Positions 32,890 through 43,150 of a DNA stretch of 64,000 nucleotides are shown here, piece by piece. The DNA comes from Sabellastarte sp. h YS-2021 (Eukaryota; Annelida; Polychaeta; Sabellida; Sabellidae): assembly GCA_964017235.1 (NCBI GenBank), contig OZ024938.1:47714332-47778331 (forward strand), read 5' to 3'. The position numbers and the translations under genes are program-made. Below the pieces are notes generated by a model. That model had not been told where the DNA came from. It saw only the letters and a program-made list of their open reading frames with translations, and did no database searches. The first letter of the stretch is position 1; each line of letters begins with the position of its first letter.

Positions 32890-34830
32890 TAGCCACTGTC
32901 TGACCAGCTGGGACCCGAAAGGGTAGGCTGGCTGACTGGTCAGGTAGCTTGACAGGCATTTCACCGGGACCAGTGACTGATCAAAGAATTCCTCTGTAAT
33001 TAGTTCCTTAGGCTGCCACTGGTTGGCCTAAACAGTTGTTTTGGCCTTTAAGGAACTTCTGCCGGTCTGTCAGTCAGTCCTGGAGACCTGCCCAGTACCA
33101 GGCCTTACACGGTTATACGCGAGGCAATGCTCTGTAACCGGATCCTGGTGGCTCCACAGTTCCGCATAAACTCACCGGAGTTGGCAGAACTGGGTGAACT
33201 ACTTCTTAGCAAGGATAGGCTCATATGAAGTTGCCTTCTTCCTGTCCACAGCGGTGGTTCAGCAGCTTTTCTCTGCAATCAAACAGGCTCTGTAACCGGT
33301 CAAACCGGTAGGCTCTGAGAGAAGGCTAACTGTTGAACCTGTTCTCAGCACTGAATTTGAAGCTGGTTCCTTGCCAGTAAGGATGGGAACAGCAGATTTC
33401 TTGTAACCAGCAGCACTACGGTTCCGGAACCAGCAACACTCCGGAACCGGCAAGTCTCTGTAACCGGCAAACCTGTTGTCAGCACTGGATTTGGAGCTGG
33501 TTTCTTGCCCTTAAGGATGGGTACAGATTCCTCTGTAACCGGCAACACTCCGGAACCGGCAACACTCAGGAGCCGGTAATTCTCTGAACCAGTAGCCCTG
33601 CTGTAGGTCACCAGCAACTCTGTGTAACCGGTAATCCTGTTTAACCGGTAGCCCTTGCTGGATTTCTGTGACCACAACCGGCAGTCTGAACAGAACTGGT
33701 GCCGGTATCCCTCATCACTGGCTGGCTAGTGACCCTACCGGTAGCCTGAACAGGACCGGTACCGGTCCAAACTTCTGCACAGGGAAGATAAGGGTCTCAA
33801 TGGTCACCGCGACTTCTGGTAGGTGAACCCTCTGAGCAGCCGCACCGGTGGTCTGAACAAGACTGGAACCGGTACCCCCAACAGTCACACCAGTGGAAAG
33901 GCCTCTGGTGGAGGTTCCAGTATCAAACCAGGGCTGATCACTGGTAACCACTGAAGGGGGGTTCCTTGACAGCTTCACAGGAACATGACTGGAACCGGTA
34001 CCCCAACAGTCCCACCAGTGGGGAGGCCTCTGGTGGAGGTTCCAGGATCAAAAAGGGGTGATCACTGGCAACCACTGAAGGGGTTTCTTCACAGGAACAG
34101 CACCCACCGGTAGTCTGTACAGACCGGAACCGGTACCCCCAACAGTCCCACCAGTGGAAAGGCCTCTGGTGAAGGTTCCAGTATCAACACAGAGCTGATC
34201 ACTGGAACCACTGAAGGGGGGTTTCTTGACAGCTTCACAGGAACATGACTGGAACAGGTACCCCAACAGTCCCACCAGTGGAAAGGCCTCTGGTGGAGGT
34301 TCCAGGATCAAAAAGGGGTGATCACTGGCAACCACTGAAGGGGTTTCTTCACAGGAACAGCACCCACCGGTAGTCTATACAGACCGGAACCGGTACCCCC
34401 AACAGTCCCACCCGTGGAAAGGCCTCTGGTGAAGGTTCCAGTATCAACACAGGGCTGATCACTGGAACCACTGAAGGGGGGTTTCTTGACAGCTTCACAG
34501 GAACATGACTGGAACAGGTACCCCAACAGTCCCACCAGTGGAAAGGCCTCTGGTGGAGGTTCCAGGATCAACAGGGCTGATCACTGGTAACCACTGAAGG
34601 GGTTTCTTCACAGGAACATGACCCACCGGTAGTCTGTACAGACTGGAACCGGTAAAACCCATCACTAGTGCTCCCCACCGGTAGTCTGACCAGAACTGGT
34701 ACCGGTAAAACTCATCACTTCTTGTCAGCTGAACCAGTCACGCTTGGGGATTGCTTGCCGGTAGTTGTGTTGAGATCTGTGAAGTCACATGACCGGTACC
34801 GGCAAAATTGCAGAATTCAAAGACTATTTG
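32890..34830 (-). repeat. ACCGGT-rich 5' region of DIRS copy B with 260-bp tandem units
   Basis: At 33260-33700 GGAACCGGCAACACTCCGG-type repeats occur, as in copy C. At 33700-34680 a 260-bp unit (markers ATCACTGGAACCACTGAAGG and GGCCTCTGGTGGAGGTTCCA) is repeated about three and a half times. Each unit has two ~130-bp halves that differ mainly around GGTACC/GGAACCGGTACC. Frames on the minus strand are open through the units, but no domain is recognised. Confidence 0.75.
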
Positions 34831-35505
34831 ACATCAAACTTCTTCAGGTCAACAGACGAGTTGCTGGATTTCTTCTTGCCAGTTCAAAAGTGGTTGTTGA
34901 GTGATAAATACTCGTCTTTTCTTCTAAAACTTCTGTTGAAAACACGATTCCTCCATTGTTAAATGCGTATCACGTGACCTCCATTGTTGAATGCGTATCA
35001 TGTGACCAGGTCCGTGTCACGTGACAAGCATAAGCTGAAAGTGATGACGTCAGACGATGCATTCTTCTTTCCTTCTAATTTCTTCTCGTCGACATACACG
35101 CAGTGTTCCTCGACAATGTAGAATTAAATGGAGGGTGAATCATGGTAAATACACGCTTCTGACCAGCAGAAGGAATGCTGCAGGGACGACACACGACCTC
35201 TCACCCACGATTCCTCTCGACGACAAGTACACAGAAATTCTTCAAAACTGGCTATAAAACGCTGGATAATGCCTCGTTTAAGTCCTGGAGAGGCCATAAA
35301 ATGTATGTAACACAATAAATATATTTTCAGATGAAAATAAGCTTTAATTCCGTAGAATAAACCGCGTTTTCTTCAAACTTGGAAATAAATTCAAAACGCG
35401 TCTGCACACTACACGCGCCAAACGAAAAAGATGAACTGACGTCACTCTGTCTGGACAGGAAGCAAGTATGATGCGCCACCTGGCGAATGCACACTACTGA
35501 CCGGT

Positions 35506-36922
35506 GTAAAAGTAAATCTTCCCCCCCGTAAAATCTCCCCCCCCGGGGGGCAAAATTTTCTAGAAAATAGTCCCCCCCGCCATGAAAATTTACCCCCCCA
35601 CCTGTGATAATGATAAAAAATTATTAATATTTTCAAATTGTCTTTATTTAAACAGTGTACAAATCTTTTGGTGTGAACTACATATATTAACTGACACAAG
35701 ATAACTTCTTTGATTTAGTTTCTCTATTCAAAGTCAGTTCCATGGATTATAAGAAGCCATGCATACTAATTCAATTAGCTGGAAGAAACAGAAAGAAGCC
35801 ACATTCACACTTTTGACTTTGTCAACCCATCTCTATTGCAATAAACAACATAAAAGAACCAGTTAGAATATCAATAATAAGATTAACCCATTTGTATTAA
35901 TGGTATATGTTAATGCAGAAGCACTTCATAGAGAAAAAAATAATCCAAACATAACCTATATTGCAATTATAAATATTTTACCAGAATAGAGATGTCTAGT
36001 ATTTTGTTCTATTATCTTATTCAAATTAATTATCTAATATGTTTAAGGTTACACTTTTGATTTCTCTTGTTTAAATAAAAATGATTGTCTTTTTATTTAC
36101 AGAAATCATACAAAAATAAACCAGAAAATTTGGAATGTAAGCTATTACAATAATAAGCCTAACCAGAAGACAATATCAAATTCTAAATTACTGTTGAAGA
36201 TTACACTTTTGAAATATCTTATTTAAATTTCAATGATTAGAAGTTATACAAAAAGTAAACCTGAAAGTTTGGAATGCAAGTTATTATTATAATATACCTA
36301 ACCAGAAGAAAAGATCAAACCCTAAAATACTGTGCTGTTTAATGGGTGTTCATTCCATTCATAGAATTCACACCATAAGTGACCATGATAGATAAAAATA
36401 AATGTTAGGTAATGATGATATTAGAAGTAATCTGAAGTAAAACCATACACTGATAAAGTACAGGTCTGCATAATGAGTTTAATGATTTTTTTATTTCATT
36501 CAAAGAAGTTATACAACAAGTAAAACTAATGGATCTTCCAAAATGGAAGGTATTATTAATGAAATAAACATATACAATGCTAAAGTACAGGTACAGGTCT
36601 GCATATGTGTCATGTTTTTGTTTCATTCAAATAAGTGATGCAACAAGGAAACCTAATAGTTCCACCAAAATGGAAGGTATTATTATCACAAATCTAAAAG
36701 GATAGCAAAATATGAAATGGCAAACAGCAGGTCTGTATGACAGATATTCTAAAAACTAATAAAGTACAAAACTAACAGTTCAAGATTAATGTCCTTAGGT
36801 GGGGGGGAAAATTTTCAGGCGGGGGGTATTATTTTCTAGAAAATATACCCCCGGGGGTAATATTTTCTAGAAAATCCTCCCCCCGGGGGGGAATATTTTA
36901 TGGGGGGAAGATTTACCATTAC
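35506..36922. mobile_element. C/G-block inverted-repeat element inserted in DIRS copy B
   Basis: A 1417-bp non-coding AT-rich insert that begins GTAAAAGTAAATCTTCCCCC and ends GGGGAAGATTTACCATTAC, so the ends are inverted copies. Just inside both ends are runs of C or G alternating with the palindrome ATTTTCTAGAAAAT. It is flanked by ACCGGT at 35500-35505 and 36923-36928. The uninterrupted site (GACCGGTCCTGCC) is present in copy C at 27766, so the hexamer is a target duplication. No transposase, so non-autonomous; superfamily unknown. The middle (35600-36780) contains short repeats such as AAGTTATACAACAAGTAAA. Confidence 0.85.
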
Positions 36923-37035
36923 ACCGGTCCTGCCGGTATTATATACAGGACGTCTTTTTCTGGCGTTTGGCGGGACCGGTCGCGCCGACCGGTAAAGCAA
37001 TTGTCCATTGGATAGGATGTATTAACGCAATAAAA

Positions 37036-37310
37036 TGTAAATTTTATGCAGCAAATATGAAGTCAAATAATTCGGTGGGGATTTTTATCAATATTTCATT
37101 TAAAGAGGGACTACTCATTAATATTTATGAGATCACATAATTCCGTTGGGGATTTCCTGTTTACACATCCATCACTCTGTATGTTCAGTTAATGGAACAG
37201 GCAACATGGCACTGAATTTGTTTTGATTTTTGTGTAAGATTTACCCCTTATTTTGAACAAAATATTAATGTAACCATTTTAGCATAGGAATAAAAGACGA
37301 ATTCTCATGT
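37036..37310. repeat. Repeat arm next to a foldback hairpin
   Basis: Contains AATGGAACAGGCAACATGGC, recurring as ATGGAACAGCCAACATGGCG at 47774 beside another foldback hairpin, so both belong to one repeat family. AT-rich, non-coding. Confidence 0.5.
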
Positions 37311-37405
37311 TTTGTGATGGTTTTAAACTATCGATCTGACATAAAGGCCCTTTGGGCCTCATGGCTTTAATATTCAGCCGATCGATAGTTTAAAACCATC
37401 ATAAA
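37311..37405. repeat. Foldback hairpin
   Basis: GATGGTTTTAAACTATCGAT near 37316 is mirrored by ATCGATAGTTTAAAACCATC at 37381-37400. The loop holds a further small stem (AAAGGCCC-TTTGGGCCTC). Compare the hairpin at 47866-48029. Confidence 0.7.
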
Positions 37406-38386
37406 GCACTCTATTATATTTTATAAGGCTTCCTGTATCAAATGAGCACCTAACAAAAATAACTAAATCTGGAGTACATTACAAAAATATTAATTCTGAC
37501 AAATGATAATTCCAGCATATCTAATTTTTTTTTTGTAATTTTATTACAAGACCATGACAACATGTCAGCCATCAGCTGAGGCAAATTAAAACAATTATTT
37601 TTTAAAAGTACCATATGCATAACTGATTTAAGTCAATGATCAAATTTTCAAAATTGCAAATTTATTAATTCTAATACTTTTACACTGATTTTTCAAAAAG
37701 TACAAAAAGTTATATACAACATTTTACATCAAACATAAACTTTTTTTTTGGCCCGTCTATCACTAGAGCTTTTTGTCAACATGGTCCCTGGCCCTTTGAA
37801 ATTTGATTTAGTAGGATTTAACTGCAATTTTATAAGAAATTGCATCGTTTACAATACTTAAGCACATCACTGCCAAAATAAGCTTTATCTATGACTAAAA
37901 CAACTTGAGATTAAAACTAAACTACCAGTGTAAAGAAATATCAACATGAATTTTAAGGAATTGATTTAGTAGGATTTAACTGCAATTTTATAAGAAATTG
38001 CATCGTTTACAATACTTAAGCACATCACTGCCAAAATAAGCTTTATCTATGACTAAACAACTTGAGATTAAAACTAAACTACCAGTGTAAAGAAATATCC
38101 ACATGAATTTTAAGGAAGTCTTACTTTTGGATAAATAAAACTTATTGCCATAGTTACTTTGATTTTAGAGGGCCCAACATAATCGGAACACTGTTCATAC
38201 TTCTAATAACTATGTTAACTTAATAAATTCCAACTTTCATAAAGTTCAAAAAGTTATTCAAAATTTATACAAAACAAACTAAACTAGACCAAGGATGAAC
38301 CTGTGGCAAGATGCCATATGTATCCACTGGGAAAAGGACAACTGACATGGTTTTGAAGATAAATAGCAATTTTCAATAATAAGGTA
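37406..38386. other. AT-rich non-coding stretch with a ~150-bp direct duplication
   Basis: The segment TTGATTTAGTAGGATTTAAC ... ACATGAATTTTAAGGAA occurs at about 37803-37960 and again at about 37962-38117, nearly identical, so a recent tandem duplication. No gene seen. Confidence 0.65.
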
Positions 38387-39620
38387 CTTGCAAGCACTTT
38401 TAAGTTTGGCTACCCTCGTTTAATGTTGAACCAGGTGCCCCAAGGCCAAATCCTAGCTCATGATTTCCTATAGTTTGGTTTCGTATTGCAAACCTTTAGG
38501 ACCAATAATAAGTGAGTTATAAGCACTTTTAAGTTTGGCTATCCTCATTTGACATTGAAGAAGGGACCCAACATCAAATCTGATCACATCAGACGATTTC
38601 TAGCTTGTGGTTTCCTACAGGTTGGCTTCAAAGTTTGCAAACCTCTCGAACCAACAATAAGCAAGCTAAAGGCACCTTTAAATTTGCCTATCCTTGCTTG
38701 ACCTTAACCCCAAGGTCAAATCTGAACACATCGAAAGATTCCCAGCCCATGATTTTCCACAAGTAGGTTTAACATTGCAATACTCTAGGACCAAGGAGAA
38801 GCAAGTTATAAGCCCTTTTAACTTTGGCTATCCTTGTTTGACCTTGAAGGGGCCCAAGGTCAAATCTTACCAGATCAAAAGATTCCAAGCAAATGATTTC
38901 CTATAGGCTGGTTTGACATTGCAAACCACTAAGACCAATAATAAGTGAGTTATAAGCACTTTTAAGTTAGACTATCCTCATTTGACCTTGAAGGAGGGAC
39001 CCAAGGTCAAATGTGACTACATCAGAAGATTCCTAGCCCATAATTTCCTATAGATTGGTTTCACATTGCAAACCTCTAGGACAAATAATAAGAGAGTTAT
39101 AAGCACTTTTAAGTTTGGCTAACTGCATTTGACCTTGGAGGGGCCAAAGGTCAAATCGGACCACATCGGACGATTTCCATGCCCATGATTTCCTATAAGT
39201 TGGCTTCATATGCCAAACCTCTAGGATTAATAATAAGGGAGATATAAGCACTTTTCATGACTGAAAAGAAACGTGTGTGGAAGCCATCATGTTTTTTTAA
39301 AATGATGACAAAAATATTTCCGTTCAAGATTTTGTAATTGTGAAGTTCAACATATCCTGCTAATTTGAGATCTCAACCTGTAATATCCTTTGCTCTATAG
39401 GACCAACAAAGCTTGGTAAAAGTCGAAAAACGCCCATGGCTGCCATCTTGTTTTTCAAAATCTTGTTTTATGGCAATGAGTATATCCTGCATATTTAAGA
39501 ACTCTACCTATAATACCCTGACCTCTGTAGGGATAATGGGAAAATCTCTACACATTGCAGTGGCGGTGGTGTACTCACACGTAATCCATAGTATCTACCA
39601 GATGCTATACGGTGGATACA
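38387..39620 (+). mobile_element. Tandem-repeat element (~129-149-bp units) with terminal hairpin
   Basis: Repeat units begin near AGCACTTTTAAGTTTGGCTA at 38393, 38522, 38671, 38811, 38955, 39101 and (partial) 39247. Most carry an inverted pair of the type TTTGACCTTG ... CAAGGTCAAA. A 3' module (39280-39620) with GCCATCTTGTTTTTCAAAAT and TATCCTGCATATTTAAGAAC ends in the hairpin GTATCTACC...GGTGGATAC (39591-39619), then AATTACTATC. The 3' module resembles those ending at 11068 and 45144. Helitron-associated/pearl-like by layout; no coding capacity. Confidence 0.6.
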
Positions 39621-40570
39621 ATTACTATCATAATTGTAGTTTCTTGCCATTTAGAGTGTTTCTACAGACAATTTAAACACTGTTAATCTGTGAGGAGATG
39701 TATTTTATGATTAACTTTCTCATTTTATATTTATCACATAATATCAAATAAAGCTTTAGCCATTGTTTATTTTACACTGCAAAGCATGAGGTAATGTAGT
39801 GTGGCCCATGTATAGATTTTTTCACTAACTACAAAGCTTTTTAGTAATATTATAGTTGTTTTCTAAAGTAGCATGCTTAATTATATGTTAATATCATTAT
39901 AATATTATTAAATGTTTCTATTTCTCCAAACACATGAAAGCACTTTTGTTCTATTCATTTCACACAAGTTAAGCACACCTTGTAAACTCACTGGTGGCAT
40001 CTTTATCTATTGTTTAGGTCATCTTTACAAAAAAGAACAGTTTGTGTTGTATTTCAATATAACTTTGGTAGAAATATGTACAATAATACTAAATGTGACT
40101 GCAAAATGTATACAAAGGTAATTAGTCGAATCTTTGATTCGAGTTATGTACTGAGTTGCGGCCGCGATTTTAAAATGGCTGTTTAAGCCCTTAAATATTA
40201 AATTCTGCATAATATTTCTTCACATATCGGTACATTAAGGTGTATACTATACACTCTGCCATTTTGAAGATTTTTAATGCTTTTATTCAGTTATATTTTA
40301 TAAAGTAAAAAGCTTGTCTAGCACTTCGTCTGGCTTTCTCCAAGGACCCGTATGTCCTAGAAACTATTGTGTTTGCCATTGTAATGGTCTACTCGAACGA
40401 GTCTTTTTTAACGGTTTTGTCTGCTGGTTTCTAGACCTTAAACCCCAATTAATTTAATAGTCTGCAGGGTTTATCACGCAGTCACTGTTAATGTAAAATT
40501 GCTGTCTGCCCATCTACGTGTACTCAATTATTTGTCAAACAAATAAACCGCAAAGAAATTAATGAATGAA
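39621..40570. other. AT-rich non-coding stretch
   Basis: No gene or repeat recognised. The final part, towards 40570, has higher GC (GGACCCGTATGTCCTAG), just before a CRE/CCAAT cluster. Confidence 0.5.
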
Positions 40571-40611
40571 GTGACGTCACGGTAGTACTACACATTTGTC
40601 TTTCAGCCAAT
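40571..40611 (+). promoter_or_regulatory. CRE plus CCAAT-box cluster
   Basis: A perfect GTGACGTCAC palindrome at 40571-40580 and CAGCCAATCA at 40604-40613 are spaced 23 bp apart, as in many animal promoters. No TATA box is seen. It lies 30 bp upstream of an open frame with 123-bp repeats. Promoter role is an inference. Confidence 0.35.
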
Positions 40612-40640
40612 CAAAATCGAGGACATCTTTGGCAGAGACA

Positions 40641-41342
40641 ATGAAAATATTCAAACTCCGTAGTTCTACTTTCAACCACTTGAAGGCGCTTTTGCATGTC
40701 CTAGAATACTTCATCGGTAAAATACAGCATAATCTGTGTCTCCCTATTATCGCTCATTATGGCTATCGTAATATTGTAGAAACAACACACGAATACTTAC
40801 AATTTGCTTCTGTAAAATATCCATATACTCCGTCAACAGGAAACAGGAAATATGCTGGTAGTTTTCGTCTTAAACCAGCCTTGTATTGTAAAATATTGTC
40901 ACGAAACAACACAAACAACTGCCGTGACTGCGCATATTTGCTCATGTATATTAATGAGGCAAGTCCGCGAACAGGAAATATGCTGGTAGTTTTCATCTTA
41001 AACCAGCCTTGTAGAATATTGTCAGGAAACCCCACAAAGAACTGCCGTGACTGCGCATATTTGCTCATTAATATTAATGAGGCAAGTCCGCGAACAGGAA
41101 ATATGCTGGTAGTTTTCATCTTAAACCAGCCTTGCAGAATATTGTCAGGAAACCCCACAAAGAACTGCCGTGATTGCGCATATTTGCTCATTAATATTAA
41201 TGAGGCAAGTCTGTGGACAGGAAATATGCTAAAATATGCTCACTCTGTCTTCTCGCAATATTTAAAACAAATAAAATATCAAATGCTGGTAGTTGTACAC
41301 CCACAGAGTGATGAAAACGTGAGGCTACAATGGTGTTTGTAA
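40641..41342 (+). CDS. Unrecognised 233-codon open frame built on a 123-bp tandem repeat
   Basis: From ATG 40641 to TAA at 41340-41342. The middle is about three units of a 123-128-bp repeat (starts at 40853, 40981 and 41104, with a stub at about 41284), giving a 41-residue repeat around MLVVFILNQPCRILSG and NCRDCAYLLININEAS. Because the unit is a multiple of three, the opposite strand is also open (40763-41191). Each full unit holds the palindrome CTCATTAATATTAATGAG or a near copy. No family recognised; no signal peptide or domain. It may be just a non-coding repeat; low confidence that it is a gene. Confidence 0.2.
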   Translation: MKIFKLRSSTFNHLKALLHVLEYFIGKIQHNLCLPIIAHYGYRNIVETTHEYLQFASVKYPYTPSTGNRKYAGSFRLKPALYCKILSRNNTNNCRDCAYLLMYINEASPRTGNMLVVFILNQPCRILSGNPTKNCRDCAYLLININEASPRTGNMLVVFILNQPCRILSGNPTKNCRDCAYLLININEASLWTGNMLKYAHSVFSQYLKQIKYQMLVVVHPQSDENVRLQWCL

Positions 41343-41744
41343 CAACATTTTACAAATATATAATCCAGCAATATTTTACTGTCACCGCACCTCACTCTGT
41401 CTTGCGGGCGATAATACCAAGGTTACAGATTTCAACACCCACTGCTGTCCTAAGATTCGACTCTGTGGTTGGCAGAATGCCAGCCACTTCACCCTAGTTT
41501 TTTTTTCTTTTGCTGTAATTATATATGATTGTATATACATCACAATTACTAGTACTTGAAATTGTTGCTTATATTTTTATGCACAGTTATCTATTTGTCA
41601 CTACATTGAATATTTTTATTTGTGAAATATGTTACAATACATCTATATGAAATACTTTACAAATATATAAAAATGTATACATAATTGCTATGCAAAACAA
41701 CAAATAAAATACAATAGTTTTAAACACAATACACCGGGTACATA
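41343..41744. other. AT-rich non-coding stretch
   Basis: Begins with CACTCTGTCTTGCGGGCGAT, similar to CTCACTCTGTCTTCTCGCAA in the last 123-bp unit; otherwise no feature. Confidence 0.45.
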
Positions 41745-42045
41745 GTATTTTGTATTTATACTCAGTACAATATCTCCATGTTCTACAGGACTCAAATCAC
41801 TATATAACCCATCTGACTGTACAAGTACAATCCAACTCTCAAATTACTGACACTCCCCTAACTGAAAGACAGGGGCTCAAGGATGACCAAGGATTCTTCA
41901 ACCTGCCACTGGGGATAGGACCCAATGACAGAGGAATGCCATTTTAAGTGGTCATCCGAGCCACTCTGTATCTGACTGTACCTGGGTTTGAACCCACGTC
42001 CTCTGTGTTCCTAGGCATGTGTTTTACCCACTAGGCCACAGTAGC
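41745..42045 (-). mobile_element. tRNA-derived SINE, copy 2
   Basis: Minus-strand copy: head at 42045 (TGGCCTAGTGGGTAAAACAC in reverse), box B-like GGTTCAAACCC, body with CCATTTTAAGTGGTCATC (plus orientation), and tail near 41745. It lacks part of the body compared with copies 4-6. Confidence 0.85.
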
Positions 42046-43150
42046 ATATATATGTGCAAAATGTACAAAACCCATGCAACAAACTTTCAAACTAAGACAT
42101 AATGTACAAAACATTTGCAAAAAAAAAAATTTGAAACTGAGAAGTATGCCAGAAAAACAACAATGATGTATAAATGTATAAGAATAGCATCATTATTTGA
42201 AATTAACTCAATGTACCCCTTTCAAGTTATACTTTGGATACAGACAATTAACCTGAAACTACTGGACACATTTGCACCTTTAAAAATAGCATTCTACTCA
42301 ACAGAATGTTCTTTAAGTAGAAGGTTATAGTATGTTGTTCTATACAATTTTTCTCACTTTCAGTTTTATTCCATCCTATAAACTTCAACATGGAAAAATT
42401 AGAATAAACAACTGAGACTCAGAAAAAATTAAATAATAAGTCTGTAGTTTAACAAGGAATGTAATATTGTAATTGAGTAATAAATCTAATATACAGCAAA
42501 ACCTCTTTAATAAACAACCCAGACTAGGTGAAAATAAAACAGTAAGTCTTTATTAAGAAATGTAATATTTTGATTGAGTAATACATTTAACATACAGTAA
42601 AAACCTCTTTAAGTTTAATTGTGATAGTTAGAACTCTCTTTAGTACAAGTGATATTTACTCTGGTATTGAGAGACCCTGGTTAAGTGGAGGTATCTTTCT
42701 TGTCTTGACATTAGACAAAATCTAAATTACAATTTAGGTGGACAACCTTTTGGGGAAGTTATTGTCCGTTTAATTATTATTAGTTTACAAGTGAAGAGCA
42801 AGGTAAAATAAGCATAGGAGACATTTCATATAAAACAGATAGTGAAACGTTTCCCACAACCACAGTAGCTATAAAACTTGACCTAAGACTAAATAAGCAT
42901 CCTTTTCAAGGAACATATATGATATTAATTATTCACTGAAATTGTAGCCTAAGTAACACAGTAAGCACAGTTTTTTTTTTCATTTTTATGTAGAGTATTA
43001 TTGTCATTAACATGGTTATGACTGAAAATGATTTAAAAATAAATACAAATCAAAGTTTGAAATAGAGATTTATCTCTGATAATCTGTCTATTTGTTATTA
43101 ATGGCAATGTTTGAATGTGTATAAATGCAATTTGTTATTACAAACAAGAC
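42046..43150. other. AT-rich non-coding stretch with a ~100-bp direct repeat
   Basis: ATTGAGTAATAAATCTAATA, ACAGCAAAACCTCTTTAATA and GGAATGTAATATTGTA occur at about 42440-42520 and again, altered, at about 42540-42620. No gene seen. Confidence 0.5.

Larger units (their letters stand above)
29329..37035 (-). mobile_element. DIRS-type retrotransposon copy B, both ends present
   Basis: Minus-strand element from its left end at 37035 (AACGCAATAAAA on plus) to its right end at 29329 (TTGCAAATTTAATAAG on plus): 7707 bp, or about 6.28 kb without the inserted 35506-36922 element and its 6-bp duplication. Order: left terminal repeat, leader, ACCGGT-rich repeats, RT-RNase H, recombinase, 3' untranslated stretch, ICR (29604-29698), right terminal repeat. 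It has a few breaks. Close similarity to A at the ends and in the recombinase suggests recent activity of the family. No gag-like part is recognised. Confidence 0.9.

Noticed and set aside
29604-37035. Regularly spaced ACCGGT repeats considered as a CRISPR-like array
   Set aside because: Spacing and spacers are irregular, the repeats lie in a eukaryotic retrotransposon, and no cas-like gene is present.
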